A DNA stretch of 64,000 nt from Methanosarcina vacuolata Z-761. Lineage in GTDB: Archaea > Halobacteriota > Methanosarcinia > Methanosarcinales > Methanosarcinaceae. How positions within the stretch are numbered: position 1 is the stretch's first letter; each line of letters opens with the position of its first letter. The notes under the pieces were generated by a model. It had not been told where the DNA came from and made no database searches. It saw only the letters and a program-made list of their open reading frames with translations. The position numbers were made by a program, and so were the translations under genes. The stretch spans positions 2,914,001 through 2,978,000 of the forward strand of contig NZ_CP009520.1 of NCBI RefSeq assembly GCF_000969905.1, read 5' to 3'. Below are positions 46,930 to 56,629 of the stretch, piece by piece.

Positions 46930-47138
46930 GTAGAAAAGTACATATAACAATCCAGGCTGGAGAGATTTCTGAGCAGACCGTAGAAGTAGCTGAGAGCGCT
47001 ACCTACGAAGACCTGCTTAATACTTTGGATATAAATCAGGAAACAGTACTTGTATTAAATGGAGGGAATGCTGTTCCCCTTGATGGAACAGTCAGTTCCG
47101 ATAAACTTACAATCCTCAGAGTTGTCACAGGGGGCTGA
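46926..47138 (+). CDS. Ubiquitin-like small archaeal modifier protein (SAMP / MoaD-ThiS family)
   Basis: 70 residues with a beta-grasp fold pattern and the diagnostic C-terminal TGG. Starts with GTG overlapping the previous stop. Such proteins are adenylated by an E1-like enzyme and then either donate sulfur for tRNA thiolation or molybdopterin or are attached to lysines. Which role applies is not shown here; no E1 gene is in the window. Confidence 0.85.
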   Translation: MSRKVHITIQAGEISEQTVEVAESATYEDLLNTLDINQETVLVLNGGNAVPLDGTVSSDKLTILRVVTGG

Positions 47139-47629
47139 ACTGCCAGCAAAAGGCAGACCCCTCCTTTATTACAATTCTTTTTTCCACCTTTTTTGAAGTT
47201 CCTGTATAGCGTTTCTGTATAGCGCTTCTGTATAGCGTTTTTATCACAGAGTTCCTTCACCCGAGTCCCGTCTCTGGGAGACGGTGCCGTTTCGCTCACT
47301 TCGCTAGTTCAAGCGGAGTAATCTTTGGAGAAAAGTTAGAGAGAGGTTCTATCTTCAACGCTCTCAGGAGAGTTAATTTACTCAAATTACCCCTGGGTCA
47401 TGCATCACAAGTCATTTTAAAAACTGTTTGCCAGCAAGATATTTCAAAAAATGATTGACCGAAAACTCCACAACATGGTCGGCGTGATCAACCGGCGCAA
47501 CGGTTGATCCAGAAAAGTAGAGAACAGGAATGAAAAATGACTCGAATAATTAAGATTTTTGTTTCCATAATGGTCGAATTCAAGAGAAGAATTGTCAGCC
47601 ATTATGGAGCAAATTCGTTTTGAAGGTTT
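47139..47629. other. Intergenic, hairpin near 47264-47290
   Basis: gtctctgggagac is a short palindrome near 47270, and three copies of tgtatagcg(t/c)ttc lie at about 47201-47238. No gene seen; minus-strand frame 47036-47299 is not coding. Confidence 0.5.
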
Positions 47630-48028
47630 TTACTTTGAGGGAGTAAGAGGCACCTTTTTACTCATAACCTTCAGCTTCTTAATTGCTGAGATGGTTGCCT
47701 GAGATTCTTTGTAAATTTTGTCTTCGTAATAACTGATGATCTCGTCAACTGGCGCTGCAAGAGCATAGATCTTTATTGGGCGCCCTTTACCGGGTTTCTT
47801 TTCCGAACGAACGCTAACCCATGACTGATTGCGCATCAGCCTCATCGCAAGACTTACTTCTGGTTGTCTTAGTCCGGTACTGATTTCTATTTCACGGGAT
47901 GAAGCCTCGTCAACATTCATAAGATATGCCATAGTTGTAGCGACATTTCTGGACATTCCAAGGTTTCTTAACGTTTCAATAAAAATGTGGTCGTTTTCGT
48001 CCAGCACTTTAACTTCATAGTCTTTCAT
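47630..48028 (-). CDS. Winged helix-turn-helix transcription regulator
   Basis: 132 residues beginning MKDYEVKVLDENDHIF. A winged-HTH core (NVDEASSREIEISTGLRQPEV, SLAMRLMRNQSWVSVRSEKK and the wing GKGRPIKIYAL) belongs to the archaeal TrmB/ArsR-like group. ATG at 48028 with GGGG six bases upstream is preferred over an ATG at 48046. Targets unknown; flanked upstream by a large geneless region. Confidence 0.82.
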   Translation of the reverse strand: MKDYEVKVLDENDHIFIETLRNLGMSRNVATTMAYLMNVDEASSREIEISTGLRQPEVSLAMRLMRNQSWVSVRSEKKPGKGRPIKIYALAAPVDEIISYYEDKIYKESQATISAIKKLKVMSKKVPLTPSK

Positions 48029-49425
48029 GATAACCCCTTCTTTCATAGAATTTTATGGATAAGTTTGTCAGTTAAATAATATTAAGATACTTATGTTTAA
48101 GCCTTCAAGAAAGGTTTTTATAATTATCTTTTAAAACTGACGACAGTCTCTAAATATGCACACAGTATGTATATTTATAAGGTAACCTATTTCGTTTTGA
48201 AATTTTAAACATAATAAAAAACGTTTTTACGCAATGTAGTGGATTATTTCTGTTTTAAGTATAACAACCGGCATTAGAAGTAAATACCAGATGTCTATAA
48301 CTGGCTACTAGAGCCCGTTTTATCCGTTTTATGAGATTGATGGGAAGAGCCTTACAGGTTGATCAATTAAACCTGTATAGGTATATAATTAGAAGGTTAT
48401 TCATCTCTAACAATTAATAATGTACTCATACTATTTAAAGTTGTATATATTAAAAAGGAGTTGAAAAACTTTCAACTAGCCCTGACATGGGAAACTATTT
48501 AAGGTTTTTGATATATATCCGGTATTATAATAGTCTATTCTATATAAAAAATTTCAGGTATCATATTGACAATATTATAATTTTACTGATTAATAATTTG
48601 GACTCAGGTATCAGGGAAAAGTCGGATTCAAGAGCAACCTGAATATTTATACTCAATTCAGTGTTTGTCCATAATTATACAGTTGATATTTTCCTGATCA
48701 ATTTCCGGTGCCAGAAGTGTTACATTTTGTGCATCAATATATGGCTATTATGACCTCACTGAAATTGCAAAAATACATGATGCATCATTAAGAGATGTTT
48801 AGGAATAACATCAACCAGTAGTTTATAATCAAATTTTCTGGAGCATCAAAAATCAGTAATCAAAATCAGTATTAATCTACAGGATCATTAACCATACTAT
48901 CATTAACCACACTAATTGAAATCTCCAATACAGATTGAAAAGTGTCATCTTCTAAATTATACTTATGGGAATACTAACTATTTTCACTACAAACTTGATA
49001 TTCATTCCAAACCCTTACGAAAACCTTGCTGAATAGAGACACCCTTGCCTTAAAAAGTCAGTTGAACAGTCCCATAATAGTTTATTAGGATAGATTCCAG
49101 TTACATGCAGATTTCCCATGCAGATTTCCCCGGCTGAATTACATTTCTTTTTCATTTGCCTTCATCATTAAACAAAATAAATTTTCCAAAAGAATAAGAA
49201 ATATTTATATGTTTAAAGACTAAAAGGTCACTTCAAGCTAATTCTTAAAGATATTTCCTAAACTTTAATTTCCTAAACTTTAATTTCCTAAACTTTATTG
49301 ACTATACCACAAATATATCAAAGATACTTGTAGTTATTACTATTGCATGTATTGCCGAGCACTAATTATTTGCTATGAATACCATAATCAGGCAGCTCTA
49401 AGATGAACATGGATCAAGTGGTCAA
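48029..49425. other. 1.4-kb AT-rich intergenic region
   Basis: No ORF with coding character. At 49252-49296 three 15-bp units of ttcctaaactttaat occur. Several ATATAT-rich promoter-like stretches lie near 48380 and 48520. Possibly the upstream region of the divergent HEAT and regulator genes. Confidence 0.6.
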
Positions 49426-50709
49426 ATGAGGATTGAAAGGCTAAAAACTTATCTTATATTTTTCACATTGGTTATTCTCCAGTTATCTATCTTTTCTGGT
49501 GTTAATGTAGCCAGTGCTGCTTCAGATGAGCAGGATATTGAGATCTTAATTGAGAATTTCAATGCACAGGATGTAAATGTCAAAGCTGATTCCGTAAAAG
49601 CTCTGGTTGAAGCTGGAGAAACCGCAGTAGGACCTTTAATCCAGGCGCTGGATTCCAAAGACCCGGAAATCCGTGAAAACGCAGCTATTACTCTTGGTAA
49701 GATCAAAGATGAAAGAGCTATAGATCCGCTCATCAAATTGTTGACGGATGAAGAATGGGAAGTTGAAAGTGCTGCAACCAATGCTCTTGTTGAAATCGGA
49801 AAGCCTGCTGTAGAGCCCCTGATTAAGATCTTGCAGGACAAAAACGAAGATGTTTTTCTCCAGACGAAAGTTATTGCAGTCCTTGCTGGAATAAAAGATG
49901 AAAGGGCAATTCAGCCTATGATTCAGGCCTTGAAAGAAGAAACAGAACTTGATGCAGATCTGGGTTATAACCTTGGTCTTATGGGCGAACCTGCTGTAGA
50001 ACCTTTGATCCAGATCCTTGACGATGAAGACCCCAGAGTTCGGGTACGTGCAGCTGAAGCCCTCGGCAGAATTGGAGATGAACGTGCGATTAAGCCTCTT
50101 ACAGATGCTCTAAATGATAAGGATGAGACTGTTCGGACATTTGCAAAAATGGGGCTTGAAAGCATTGAGACTCAAAAGAAAAATACGTTAATCGCCACTT
50201 ATGGAAAGGAACGCGAATTCTATATTGAAGACCAGAGACGAGAATGGCTCGATCAACTTAACAAAATCTGCGACCTTTCGAGAGATCCCTTGGAACCTTA
50301 TACTTATCCCCAGGGCCCGGTTATAAGCTCAGGCTGGGGTATTGAAAACCGCATAGGAGTAGGAATTCTGGAAGGCTCGGAAGTTAATAATTCCACTCTT
50401 GATAATATTTACAATGTATTTGACCGGTCTGGAAAAGAGATTGGAGTTAATGATGTGCCTGTTGTATTTAACTATGAAGGATTTGTTCAAGATGACCTGG
50501 TAATTGAACAGGATACGGCAGAAGAAACCGAAGAAAACAGGGAAAGTGAAGAACTAAACGTAAGTGAAGAAATTAACGGAGCTAAAGAAGCTAACGAAAC
50601 TAAAGAAACGGCAAAAGATTTACAGTCGCCAGTTAGTATTCCGGGGCCTGGGATGATGTTTGTTTTGTCAGAGTTATTGATTTCAGCACTTATAGTAAAC
50701 AGGCGCTGA
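49426..50709 (+). CDS. Exported HEAT-repeat protein
   Basis: 427 residues. N-terminal signal peptide (YLIFFTLVILQLSIFSGVNV), seven or so HEAT/PBS-lyase-type repeats (residues about 40-260, motifs AVEPLIQILDDEDPRVRVRA and DERAIKPL), a middle beta-rich region, an acidic Glu-rich linker, and a C-terminal PGPGM plus hydrophobic segment plus NRR that looks like an archaeosortase-type sorting tail. Probably displayed on the cell surface. It is the first of three exported proteins in the same direction. Confidence 0.82.
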   Translation: MRIERLKTYLIFFTLVILQLSIFSGVNVASAASDEQDIEILIENFNAQDVNVKADSVKALVEAGETAVGPLIQALDSKDPEIRENAAITLGKIKDERAIDPLIKLLTDEEWEVESAATNALVEIGKPAVEPLIKILQDKNEDVFLQTKVIAVLAGIKDERAIQPMIQALKEETELDADLGYNLGLMGEPAVEPLIQILDDEDPRVRVRAAEALGRIGDERAIKPLTDALNDKDETVRTFAKMGLESIETQKKNTLIATYGKEREFYIEDQRREWLDQLNKICDLSRDPLEPYTYPQGPVISSGWGIENRIGVGILEGSEVNNSTLDNIYNVFDRSGKEIGVNDVPVVFNYEGFVQDDLVIEQDTAEETEENRESEELNVSEEINGAKEANETKETAKDLQSPVSIPGPGMMFVLSELLISALIVNRR

Positions 50710-50755
50710 TTTGAATGTGACTCAAAAGACGCTGATTTAAATGTGATTCAAATCT
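50704..50755. repeat. 26-bp duplication including the HEAT gene stop codon
   Basis: cgctgatttgaatgtgactc starts at 50704 (last codon CGC and stop TGA) and a near copy cgctgatttaaatgtgattc starts at 50730. Confidence 0.85.
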
Positions 50756-50774
50756 TCGGTATGGGTTGAGGTAT

Positions 50775-52688
50775 ATGTGTCCTGCGATAAAGAATTCATT
50801 AATTCTTGCGTTATTATTACTTGTTTTTTCAGTAATTCCCACTTCAGTTGCTTCAGCGACTGAAATCGTTATCGATACTGGACACCATCATTTTGGTGAC
50901 GATTTTAAAGAAGAATTGAATCCAGTTGATCCTGAAGGGCTGGTTTACACAGCAAATTTCACCCTGGACCCTTCAGTAGATATCGAAAGTGCAGAACTCA
51001 CATTGACAGGCATAAGTATTGTTCCTGGCCCGACGGATGAATTTTCAGATAAAGTATATCTCAATGAGATAGAAATAAGTTCCCTTAATGACTATGTTCC
51101 GGCAGAAACTCTGGATTCTGTTGCAGTGAATATTACAATTCCGGTTCATCCCTCTCTTTTCAATCCAGGAAACAATACCCTGAAAATCAGCTCCGGAAGT
51201 GATGCTAATGGCAGTAACTACGATGACTTCGAGTTTTACGATCTTTCATTCCATCTAAGCGAAACTGAACCTGTAACCCTTGAGCCACCTTTGAAAGTTG
51301 CCTGGACTTATAAACTACCCTGGGAACTTGGGTATGAGATACCCTCAGAGGTAACACTTGCTGCGGGTGGAGTCCTCTACTTTGCTAGAGAGGACTTTGG
51401 AAAGACTATTATTATAGCAGTGGATGCGGAAACCGGTGTCTTACTCTGGAGTAAGGAATGGAGTGGTGAACAGGGTATTAGCCTGGGATATAATGACGGG
51501 GTTTTGTTTGCCGTACACTCCTCAAATATTGATGTACTGGACGCAAAAACCGGAAAACTGTTGTGGAGCAAAAAGTATCTGAGTGCCTCGTGGGGAAATC
51601 CCATTATTTTTGGAAATACGTTGTTTATCAGCACACCTGATGACAGATATGTGGCTGCTATTGATGCGGAGAACGGGGCTTTGAAGTGGGAATATGAATT
51701 CAACAGAACCGACTTTGAAACTGAAGGGAGCAGCTATTACAGGTTGTCAGGGCCTGTGGTGAATGGAAATATCGTGGTATTCAGATACTATGCCTCTCAT
51801 TCCACCTATACCGAACCCATCGCGATACCTGAAGATCCAGAGTTAGAGCCGGAACTGGAAAAGCCCATAGTAAAAGAGGGTTTAATTGCGCTCAATGCGC
51901 ATACGGGAAAGGCGATATGGGAATATGTATATCCAGGCGAGGTTTTATATTTCGAACCATTCCTTTACAGAGACCTAGTTTATACTACTCTTAGCGAGAG
52001 AGATATTATCGCATTGTCTGTTGAATCCGGAGAAGAAGTCTGGAAAACAAACAACGGCAAATGGTCAAATGTTGTTGAAGCAATAAATGGCAAGTTATTT
52101 GTTGATTTTTCAAGTCCTGGCATCTTACAGGCAGAAACTGGCGAAATCTTGAATGAGTATCCCGGTTCAAAAGTGAGTTTTTCCTCATCTGTTATCAGCG
52201 ATAAATTCGTATATTCCACGGACCGGAACAATATACATGTTTCTAATTCCAGTACTGGAGAACTCATATGGAGCAGCAGCAAAATAAAAGGATATGATGT
52301 ATCGAAGCCCGTACTTCACAAAGGCAAATTATACCTGATTTCATCAGAGGGGACGCTGTATGCATTTGAGCATGGGGAAGAAGGTATGTTCTTTACAAAG
52401 GGCCTGGAGAGTTCTGCATTATATTATTTCCCCCAGATTGCCATTGCTGCAATGTTAATTCTACTGGTCATACTTCTAATCAAAGTAAAAAACAGGGCCC
52501 TTATCTTTGGTTCCTGGCTAATAGCTCTAACAGGGGTTATTTTTCTATCTCTTAAAGCCTTAGAACCTTATATCGTAGGGTTTGTATTCGGATTAATGTC
52601 TGCTTTTGTCTTCTTGTTTATGTTTATAATCTTTCTAATTGGCATTGCATTTTTTAGGTATGGGATCAGGAAGGGGAAGCAGTCTTGA
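50775..52688 (+). CDS. Exported PQQ-like beta-propeller protein with C-terminal membrane segments
   Basis: About 637 residues. Signal peptide LILALLLLVFSVIPTSVASA, then an N-terminal Ig-like domain (EIVIDTGHHHFGDDFKEEL, residues about 30-175), PQQ-type propeller blades (ALDAKTGKLLWSKKY-like; IDAENGALKWEYEF; LNAHTGKAIWEY), and three to four hydrophobic helices in the last 110 residues. Ca or PQQ binding not evident. Probably a surface receptor or sensor. ATG 50775 with GAGGT upstream is preferred over TTG 50766. Confidence 0.85.
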   Translation: MCPAIKNSLILALLLLVFSVIPTSVASATEIVIDTGHHHFGDDFKEELNPVDPEGLVYTANFTLDPSVDIESAELTLTGISIVPGPTDEFSDKVYLNEIEISSLNDYVPAETLDSVAVNITIPVHPSLFNPGNNTLKISSGSDANGSNYDDFEFYDLSFHLSETEPVTLEPPLKVAWTYKLPWELGYEIPSEVTLAAGGVLYFAREDFGKTIIIAVDAETGVLLWSKEWSGEQGISLGYNDGVLFAVHSSNIDVLDAKTGKLLWSKKYLSASWGNPIIFGNTLFISTPDDRYVAAIDAENGALKWEYEFNRTDFETEGSSYYRLSGPVVNGNIVVFRYYASHSTYTEPIAIPEDPELEPELEKPIVKEGLIALNAHTGKAIWEYVYPGEVLYFEPFLYRDLVYTTLSERDIIALSVESGEEVWKTNNGKWSNVVEAINGKLFVDFSSPGILQAETGEILNEYPGSKVSFSSSVISDKFVYSTDRNNIHVSNSSTGELIWSSSKIKGYDVSKPVLHKGKLYLISSEGTLYAFEHGEEGMFFTKGLESSALYYFPQIAIAAMLILLVILLIKVKNRALIFGSWLIALTGVIFLSLKALEPYIVGFVFGLMSAFVFLFMFIIFLIGIAFFRYGIRKGKQS

Positions 52689-52767
52689 GGAGAATTGAGA
52701 TTTTTGGAGTTGAGATTTTTGGAGATCACTGGATGAATAAAAAAATTACATAATTCGGAGAAGCATA

Positions 52768-54684
52768 ATGAAAAGATTGTTGTTCATATCACTGCTATTG
52801 TTTGTTTCTATTCTAACTGTAGCTGCGTCCATTTCAAATGTTTCGGCGGCCGAAGTAGTTATCGATACCGGACACCATCATTTGGGTGACGATTTTAAAG
52901 AAGAATTGAACCCAGACGATCCTGAAGGGCTGGTTTACACAGCAAATTTCACACTGAACCCTTCAGTAGATATCGAAAGTGCAGAACTCACATTGACGGT
53001 CAGAAGTATTGTTTCGGGACCAACGGATGAATTTTCAGATAAAGTATATCTCAATGAGATAGTAATAGGTTCCCTTAATGATTATGTTCCGGCAGAAACT
53101 CCGGATTCCGTTGCAGTGAATATTACAATTCCGGTTCATCCCTCTCTTTTCAATCCAGGAAACAATACCCTGAAAATCAGTGCCGGAAGTGATGCTAATG
53201 GCAGTAACTACGATGACTTTGAGTTTTATGACGTTTCATTCCATCTAAATGAAACTGAACCTGTAACCCTTGAGCCACCTTTGAAAGTTGCCTGGACTTA
53301 TAAACTACCCTGGAAATATGTTTGTGAGAAGCCAGCTGTTAAAACACTTGTTAAGGACGGGGTCCTCTACCTTGGTGGAGATCTTGAAGAGGGCCTTATA
53401 GCAGTTGATGCAGAAACAGGTGAACCACTATGGAATAAGGAATGGAGTGCCAGTCTGGCATATAAGAATGGGGTTCTGTTTGCTGTGCACTCTTCAAAAG
53501 TTGAGGCACTGGATGCAAAGACCGGTAGACCGTTATGGAGTAAGGAGTATTCTGATGTTGGGTGGGATAATCCCCTCGTTTTTGGAGATACATTGTTTGT
53601 CAGCACGCCTTACGACAGGTATGTGGCTGCTATTGATACTGAAAATGGCACTTTGAAATGGAAATACGAATTCAATATTACATCCTTTGAAACTGGTGGA
53701 AGCAATTATTACCAGATGTCAGGTCCTCTGGTGAATGGAAATACTTTTGTGTCCAGATATTCTGCCGTTCATTCCATCTATACCGAACCCGTCGAAATAG
53801 ATCCTGATGAGCCAGAACCAGAGACTGATGAGCCTGAAGTAGAAGATGGTTTAGTTTCCCTGGATGCAAACACAGGAAAAGAGATATGGAGATACTCGAA
53901 CTTAAGCACATACTCTTACAGCCCCTTCCTTTACAAAGACCTGATTTATATTGAGAATAATGGAACTATTCTTGCGTTGTCCGTTGAGTCTGGCGAAGAG
54001 GTCTGGAAAACAAATGCTGGCGAGTGGGCGGATATTATTGAAGTAAAAAATGATAGAATGCTCGTTAATACCGGCAAATCTTTCCTGTTAAATGCAAGCA
54101 CCGGAGAAGTCTTAAAAGAACTCTCCTATCCCGACAAAGAATTCCCTTATCCCGAAATTCCGGTTGCTTCGTCCATGATAACTGACAAATATGTATATTC
54201 AACAGGCCCATATAACATAAGAGTGTTTAATTCCGATACCGGAGAAACGGTATGGGCCAGTAGCCGAATAAAAGGTACCTCAGTATCGGACCCAACGGTC
54301 TACAAAGACAAACTATACCTGGTTTCAACTGAAGGTATATTGTACGCCTTTGAACACGGCGAAGAAGGTTTGCTCTTTACCAGGGGGCTCGAGAACTCTG
54401 CTACTTATTATTTCCCCCCGATTGCTATTGCCGGAATGATTCTTCTGCTGGCATTACTCCTTAGAAATAGCAGTAATAAGTCCCTTGTACTTGGTCCCTG
54501 GCTGATAGCTTTGTCAGGTGTCCTTTTGCTCTCGCTTAAAGCTATCGATCCTTATACCTGTGCCTGGAGTTTACTTGGTTTTCTATCTATTCTGATCTTC
54601 TTTTTCTTCATGCCTCTAGCCTTTCTTGTTGGCATTGCGTTTCTTGTTTCCGGGATCAGAAAGAAGAAAGCCTGGGGAAAATAA
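52768..54684 (+). CDS. Exported PQQ-like beta-propeller protein, tandem paralog
   Basis: 638 residues, same architecture as the protein at 50775. The N-terminal domain is nearly identical (shared DTGHHH and DDFKEELNP, the whole 150-residue block differing at few positions), whereas the propeller and membrane parts are more diverged. A recent duplication or gene conversion of the N-terminal domain is inferred. SD GGAG six bases upstream of the ATG. Confidence 0.88.
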   Translation: MKRLLFISLLLFVSILTVAASISNVSAAEVVIDTGHHHLGDDFKEELNPDDPEGLVYTANFTLNPSVDIESAELTLTVRSIVSGPTDEFSDKVYLNEIVIGSLNDYVPAETPDSVAVNITIPVHPSLFNPGNNTLKISAGSDANGSNYDDFEFYDVSFHLNETEPVTLEPPLKVAWTYKLPWKYVCEKPAVKTLVKDGVLYLGGDLEEGLIAVDAETGEPLWNKEWSASLAYKNGVLFAVHSSKVEALDAKTGRPLWSKEYSDVGWDNPLVFGDTLFVSTPYDRYVAAIDTENGTLKWKYEFNITSFETGGSNYYQMSGPLVNGNTFVSRYSAVHSIYTEPVEIDPDEPEPETDEPEVEDGLVSLDANTGKEIWRYSNLSTYSYSPFLYKDLIYIENNGTILALSVESGEEVWKTNAGEWADIIEVKNDRMLVNTGKSFLLNASTGEVLKELSYPDKEFPYPEIPVASSMITDKYVYSTGPYNIRVFNSDTGETVWASSRIKGTSVSDPTVYKDKLYLVSTEGILYAFEHGEEGLLFTRGLENSATYYFPPIAIAGMILLLALLLRNSSNKSLVLGPWLIALSGVLLLSLKAIDPYTCAWSLLGFLSILIFFFFMPLAFLVGIAFLVSGIRKKKAWGK

Positions 54685-54752
54685 TAAGGAAGGGGGACTG
54701 ATATTAACGCAATTGAAGTGTATAGGATCTTACCTGAAGGAGAAATGAAGAA

Positions 54753-55111
54753 ATGATAAACAACACTGATGTATCGAAATACGGAACTGATGACAGAAAA
54801 TTGTCAGATTTGAAAGATAAAACCCGGTAGAAAATAATCCTTTAATGCATTAGCCTTTTCCTTATTTTTCATTTCAGCAACCTAGTAAGCCTGTTTACAG
54901 GCTGGATAGAAAATCCTTCGGTGAGATTTGTTGTTCGGGAGATCTTCCTGAGATTGCCCCTTACTTTTGTCTTCTTCTGGCTGTTTGCACATTATGTTAT
55001 CGAGAGGCCTTTATCCTTCTTTTTGATCAGAAAAACTATAAACGAGATCTGAAATGGATGGGAGTCGGGTTCGTTTTGCCTTTATCTGTGATCTTAATTT
55101 ATAAAACATAA
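54753..55111 (+). pseudogene. Decayed small membrane protein gene
   Basis: The frame from ATG 54753 (GAAGGAG upstream) encodes MINNTDVSKYGTDDRKLSDL and then hits TAG and TAA before continuing in the same frame with clear membrane-protein sequence (LVSLFTGWIENPSVRFVVRE, FVFFWLFAHYVIERP). A frameshift near 55042 is needed to reach the last segment (KWMGVGFVLPLSVILIYKT). Two nonsense codons and a frameshift argue for a pseudogene; TAG as pyrrolysine would not rescue the TAA. Confidence 0.6.
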
Positions 55112-55180
55112 GGCAGAAAACCCCTGAGTCTTTAGCTCAGGGGATGAATGCCATTAACTTTAACCCTGATTCCTGATGCA

Positions 55181-55789
55181 TCAGTTCGCGTTACTTGTGT
55201 CATTCTTTATTGATTCATTTCCCTCACTCTTTGTTGATTCGTTTCCTTCACTCTTTGTTGATTCGTTTCCTTCACTCTTTGTTGATTCGTTTCCTTCACT
55301 CTTTGTTGATTCGTTTCCTTCACTCTTTATTGATTCGTTTCCTTCACTCTTTGTTGATTCGTTTCCTTCACTCTTTGGTTCCAGGACATTACCAAAATTA
55401 TTTGTTGTTTGTTCCGATAGATTCTGTCTCACGAGATAATCTTCGATCTCCAGTCTTTTCATTTCTTCAGGATAGTTTTCAGGAAGGTGTTCCATATCCT
55501 CAAGACTTTCAATCCGGACGGGCTCAAGTTTCTGGTCTTCTTCGAGCATTTTCCTTACCGTCTCGTTCTGTTCGGCAAGGGCGCGAATTTCATCGTTGCT
55601 GAGCCGGTTTAATTCGTCACCTTCTTCGAACCAGGGGTCGCCTTCATTAAACCAGGGCGCACCTGCGTTTTCTTCCCCTTCCTCTTCCCCTTCCCCTTGA
55701 TCTGCAACTTTTTGTATGCCATCAGCAGGCGCAAAGAAGGCAACAGTCAGCAATAGCGCTATAACCAGCGCAGCCATTCCTGATTTCAC
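55181..55789 (-). CDS. Exported protein with KSEGNEST repeat tail
   Basis: 202 residues. Signal peptide (MAALVIALLLTVAFFAPADG), acidic region, a Glu-rich helical section, then seven 8-residue units KSEGNEST/KSEGNESI at the C terminus. Each unit contains the N-E-S N-glycosylation sequon. The last residues are KNDTSNAN with another sequon. Likely secreted or wall-associated. No known domain. Confidence 0.8.
   Translation of the reverse strand: MKSGMAALVIALLLTVAFFAPADGIQKVADQGEGEEEGEENAGAPWFNEGDPWFEEGDELNRLSNDEIRALAEQNETVRKMLEEDQKLEPVRIESLEDMEHLPENYPEEMKRLEIEDYLVRQNLSEQTTNNFGNVLEPKSEGNESTKSEGNESIKSEGNESTKSEGNESTKSEGNESTKSEGNESTKSEGNESIKNDTSNAN
55208..55375 (-). repeat. 24-bp coding minisatellite, 7 units
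   Basis: Seven 24-bp units encode KSEGNEST/I in the gene at 55181. Units are nearly identical, so copy number is expected to vary by replication slippage without changing frame. Confidence 0.92.
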
Positions 55790-56068
55790 GTTTCAAATCA
55801 CCTTCCCTGCTCTGTCATTTATTTCTCTGTTTTCTTTTTTCCTTTGCATACTTTATCCCGACTCCATACTTTTTAAATATTAAATCTATTTGTCTTTTTT
55901 TCCTCACCTTATCAAACTAAAAGAAAAAGATTAAATTTTATATCATGATATTTTATATTAGTTTCATATTAGTTTTTTCACAGAAAAGTTATATGATTTA
56001 ATATTTATTTCTTATTTTGTAAAATCGTCGATTTCCTGTATTCTACACTGGTCTGTGGAGAAGCTTTT

Positions 56069-56548
56069 ATGAAGAAAACATGGACAGCAATAATCGTATT
56101 TTTCGTATGTGTTCTTGGAATTCTCGGTACATTTTACGAAAGCCAGCTCAAGGCAGCCGCTGATGTGGTCCTTTTTGGCCATGTGAGTTATACGGATGAG
56201 GAACTGCAGGAGTTGTATGAAAAATATGATATTACGGAAAATGACCTCAAATTTGCCAGAGGAGAACTTCCGAATTATCTGGACGGCACGGTTTTTCAAA
56301 GTAACTCAAGAGTCATTGTCAGCGAGACAGGAGAGCCACCGGAGAGTTCGAAAGAAGGTGTGGATTATGACGTTGTAATGAGCGAGCAGGAAATGTTAGC
56401 AATAATAGAGGAAGCCAGAGTGGCTTATATTGAAAAATATGGAGTAGATCCCTCAAACCCCAAAATTGACGAGGTCGACGGCTATCTTATCCCGGTACAG
56501 GAGGCAAAAAAACTCGCGTTTCTTAGCATGGTAAGAGAAAGAGAGTGA
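56069..56548 (+). CDS. Exported hypothetical protein
   Basis: 159 residues. N-terminal hydrophobic anchor or signal (AIIVFFVCVLGILGTFY), then a charged, largely helical domain with EELQELYEKYDITENDLKFA and a late MLAIIEEARVAYIEKYGV. No recognised family. Divergent from the KSEGNEST gene, with about 280 bases between them. Confidence 0.7.
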   Translation: MKKTWTAIIVFFVCVLGILGTFYESQLKAAADVVLFGHVSYTDEELQELYEKYDITENDLKFARGELPNYLDGTVFQSNSRVIVSETGEPPESSKEGVDYDVVMSEQEMLAIIEEARVAYIEKYGVDPSNPKIDEVDGYLIPVQEAKKLAFLSMVRERE

Positions 56549-56629
56549 ACTACTCGTTAAATCTAAAGATTTAACGGGCTTCCTAATTCATAGATGACCA
56601 TCGACATTTCCAAAGGCTTTAATTCCGGC

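Noticed and set aside
47036-47299. 87-codon minus-strand frame overlapping the SAMP gene
   Set aside because: Antisense to the SAMP gene with its well-placed coupled start; no SD.
54753-54850. TAG in the broken membrane gene as pyrrolysine
   Set aside because: A TAA follows five codons later in the same frame and a frameshift is also present, so decoding TAG would not restore the gene.
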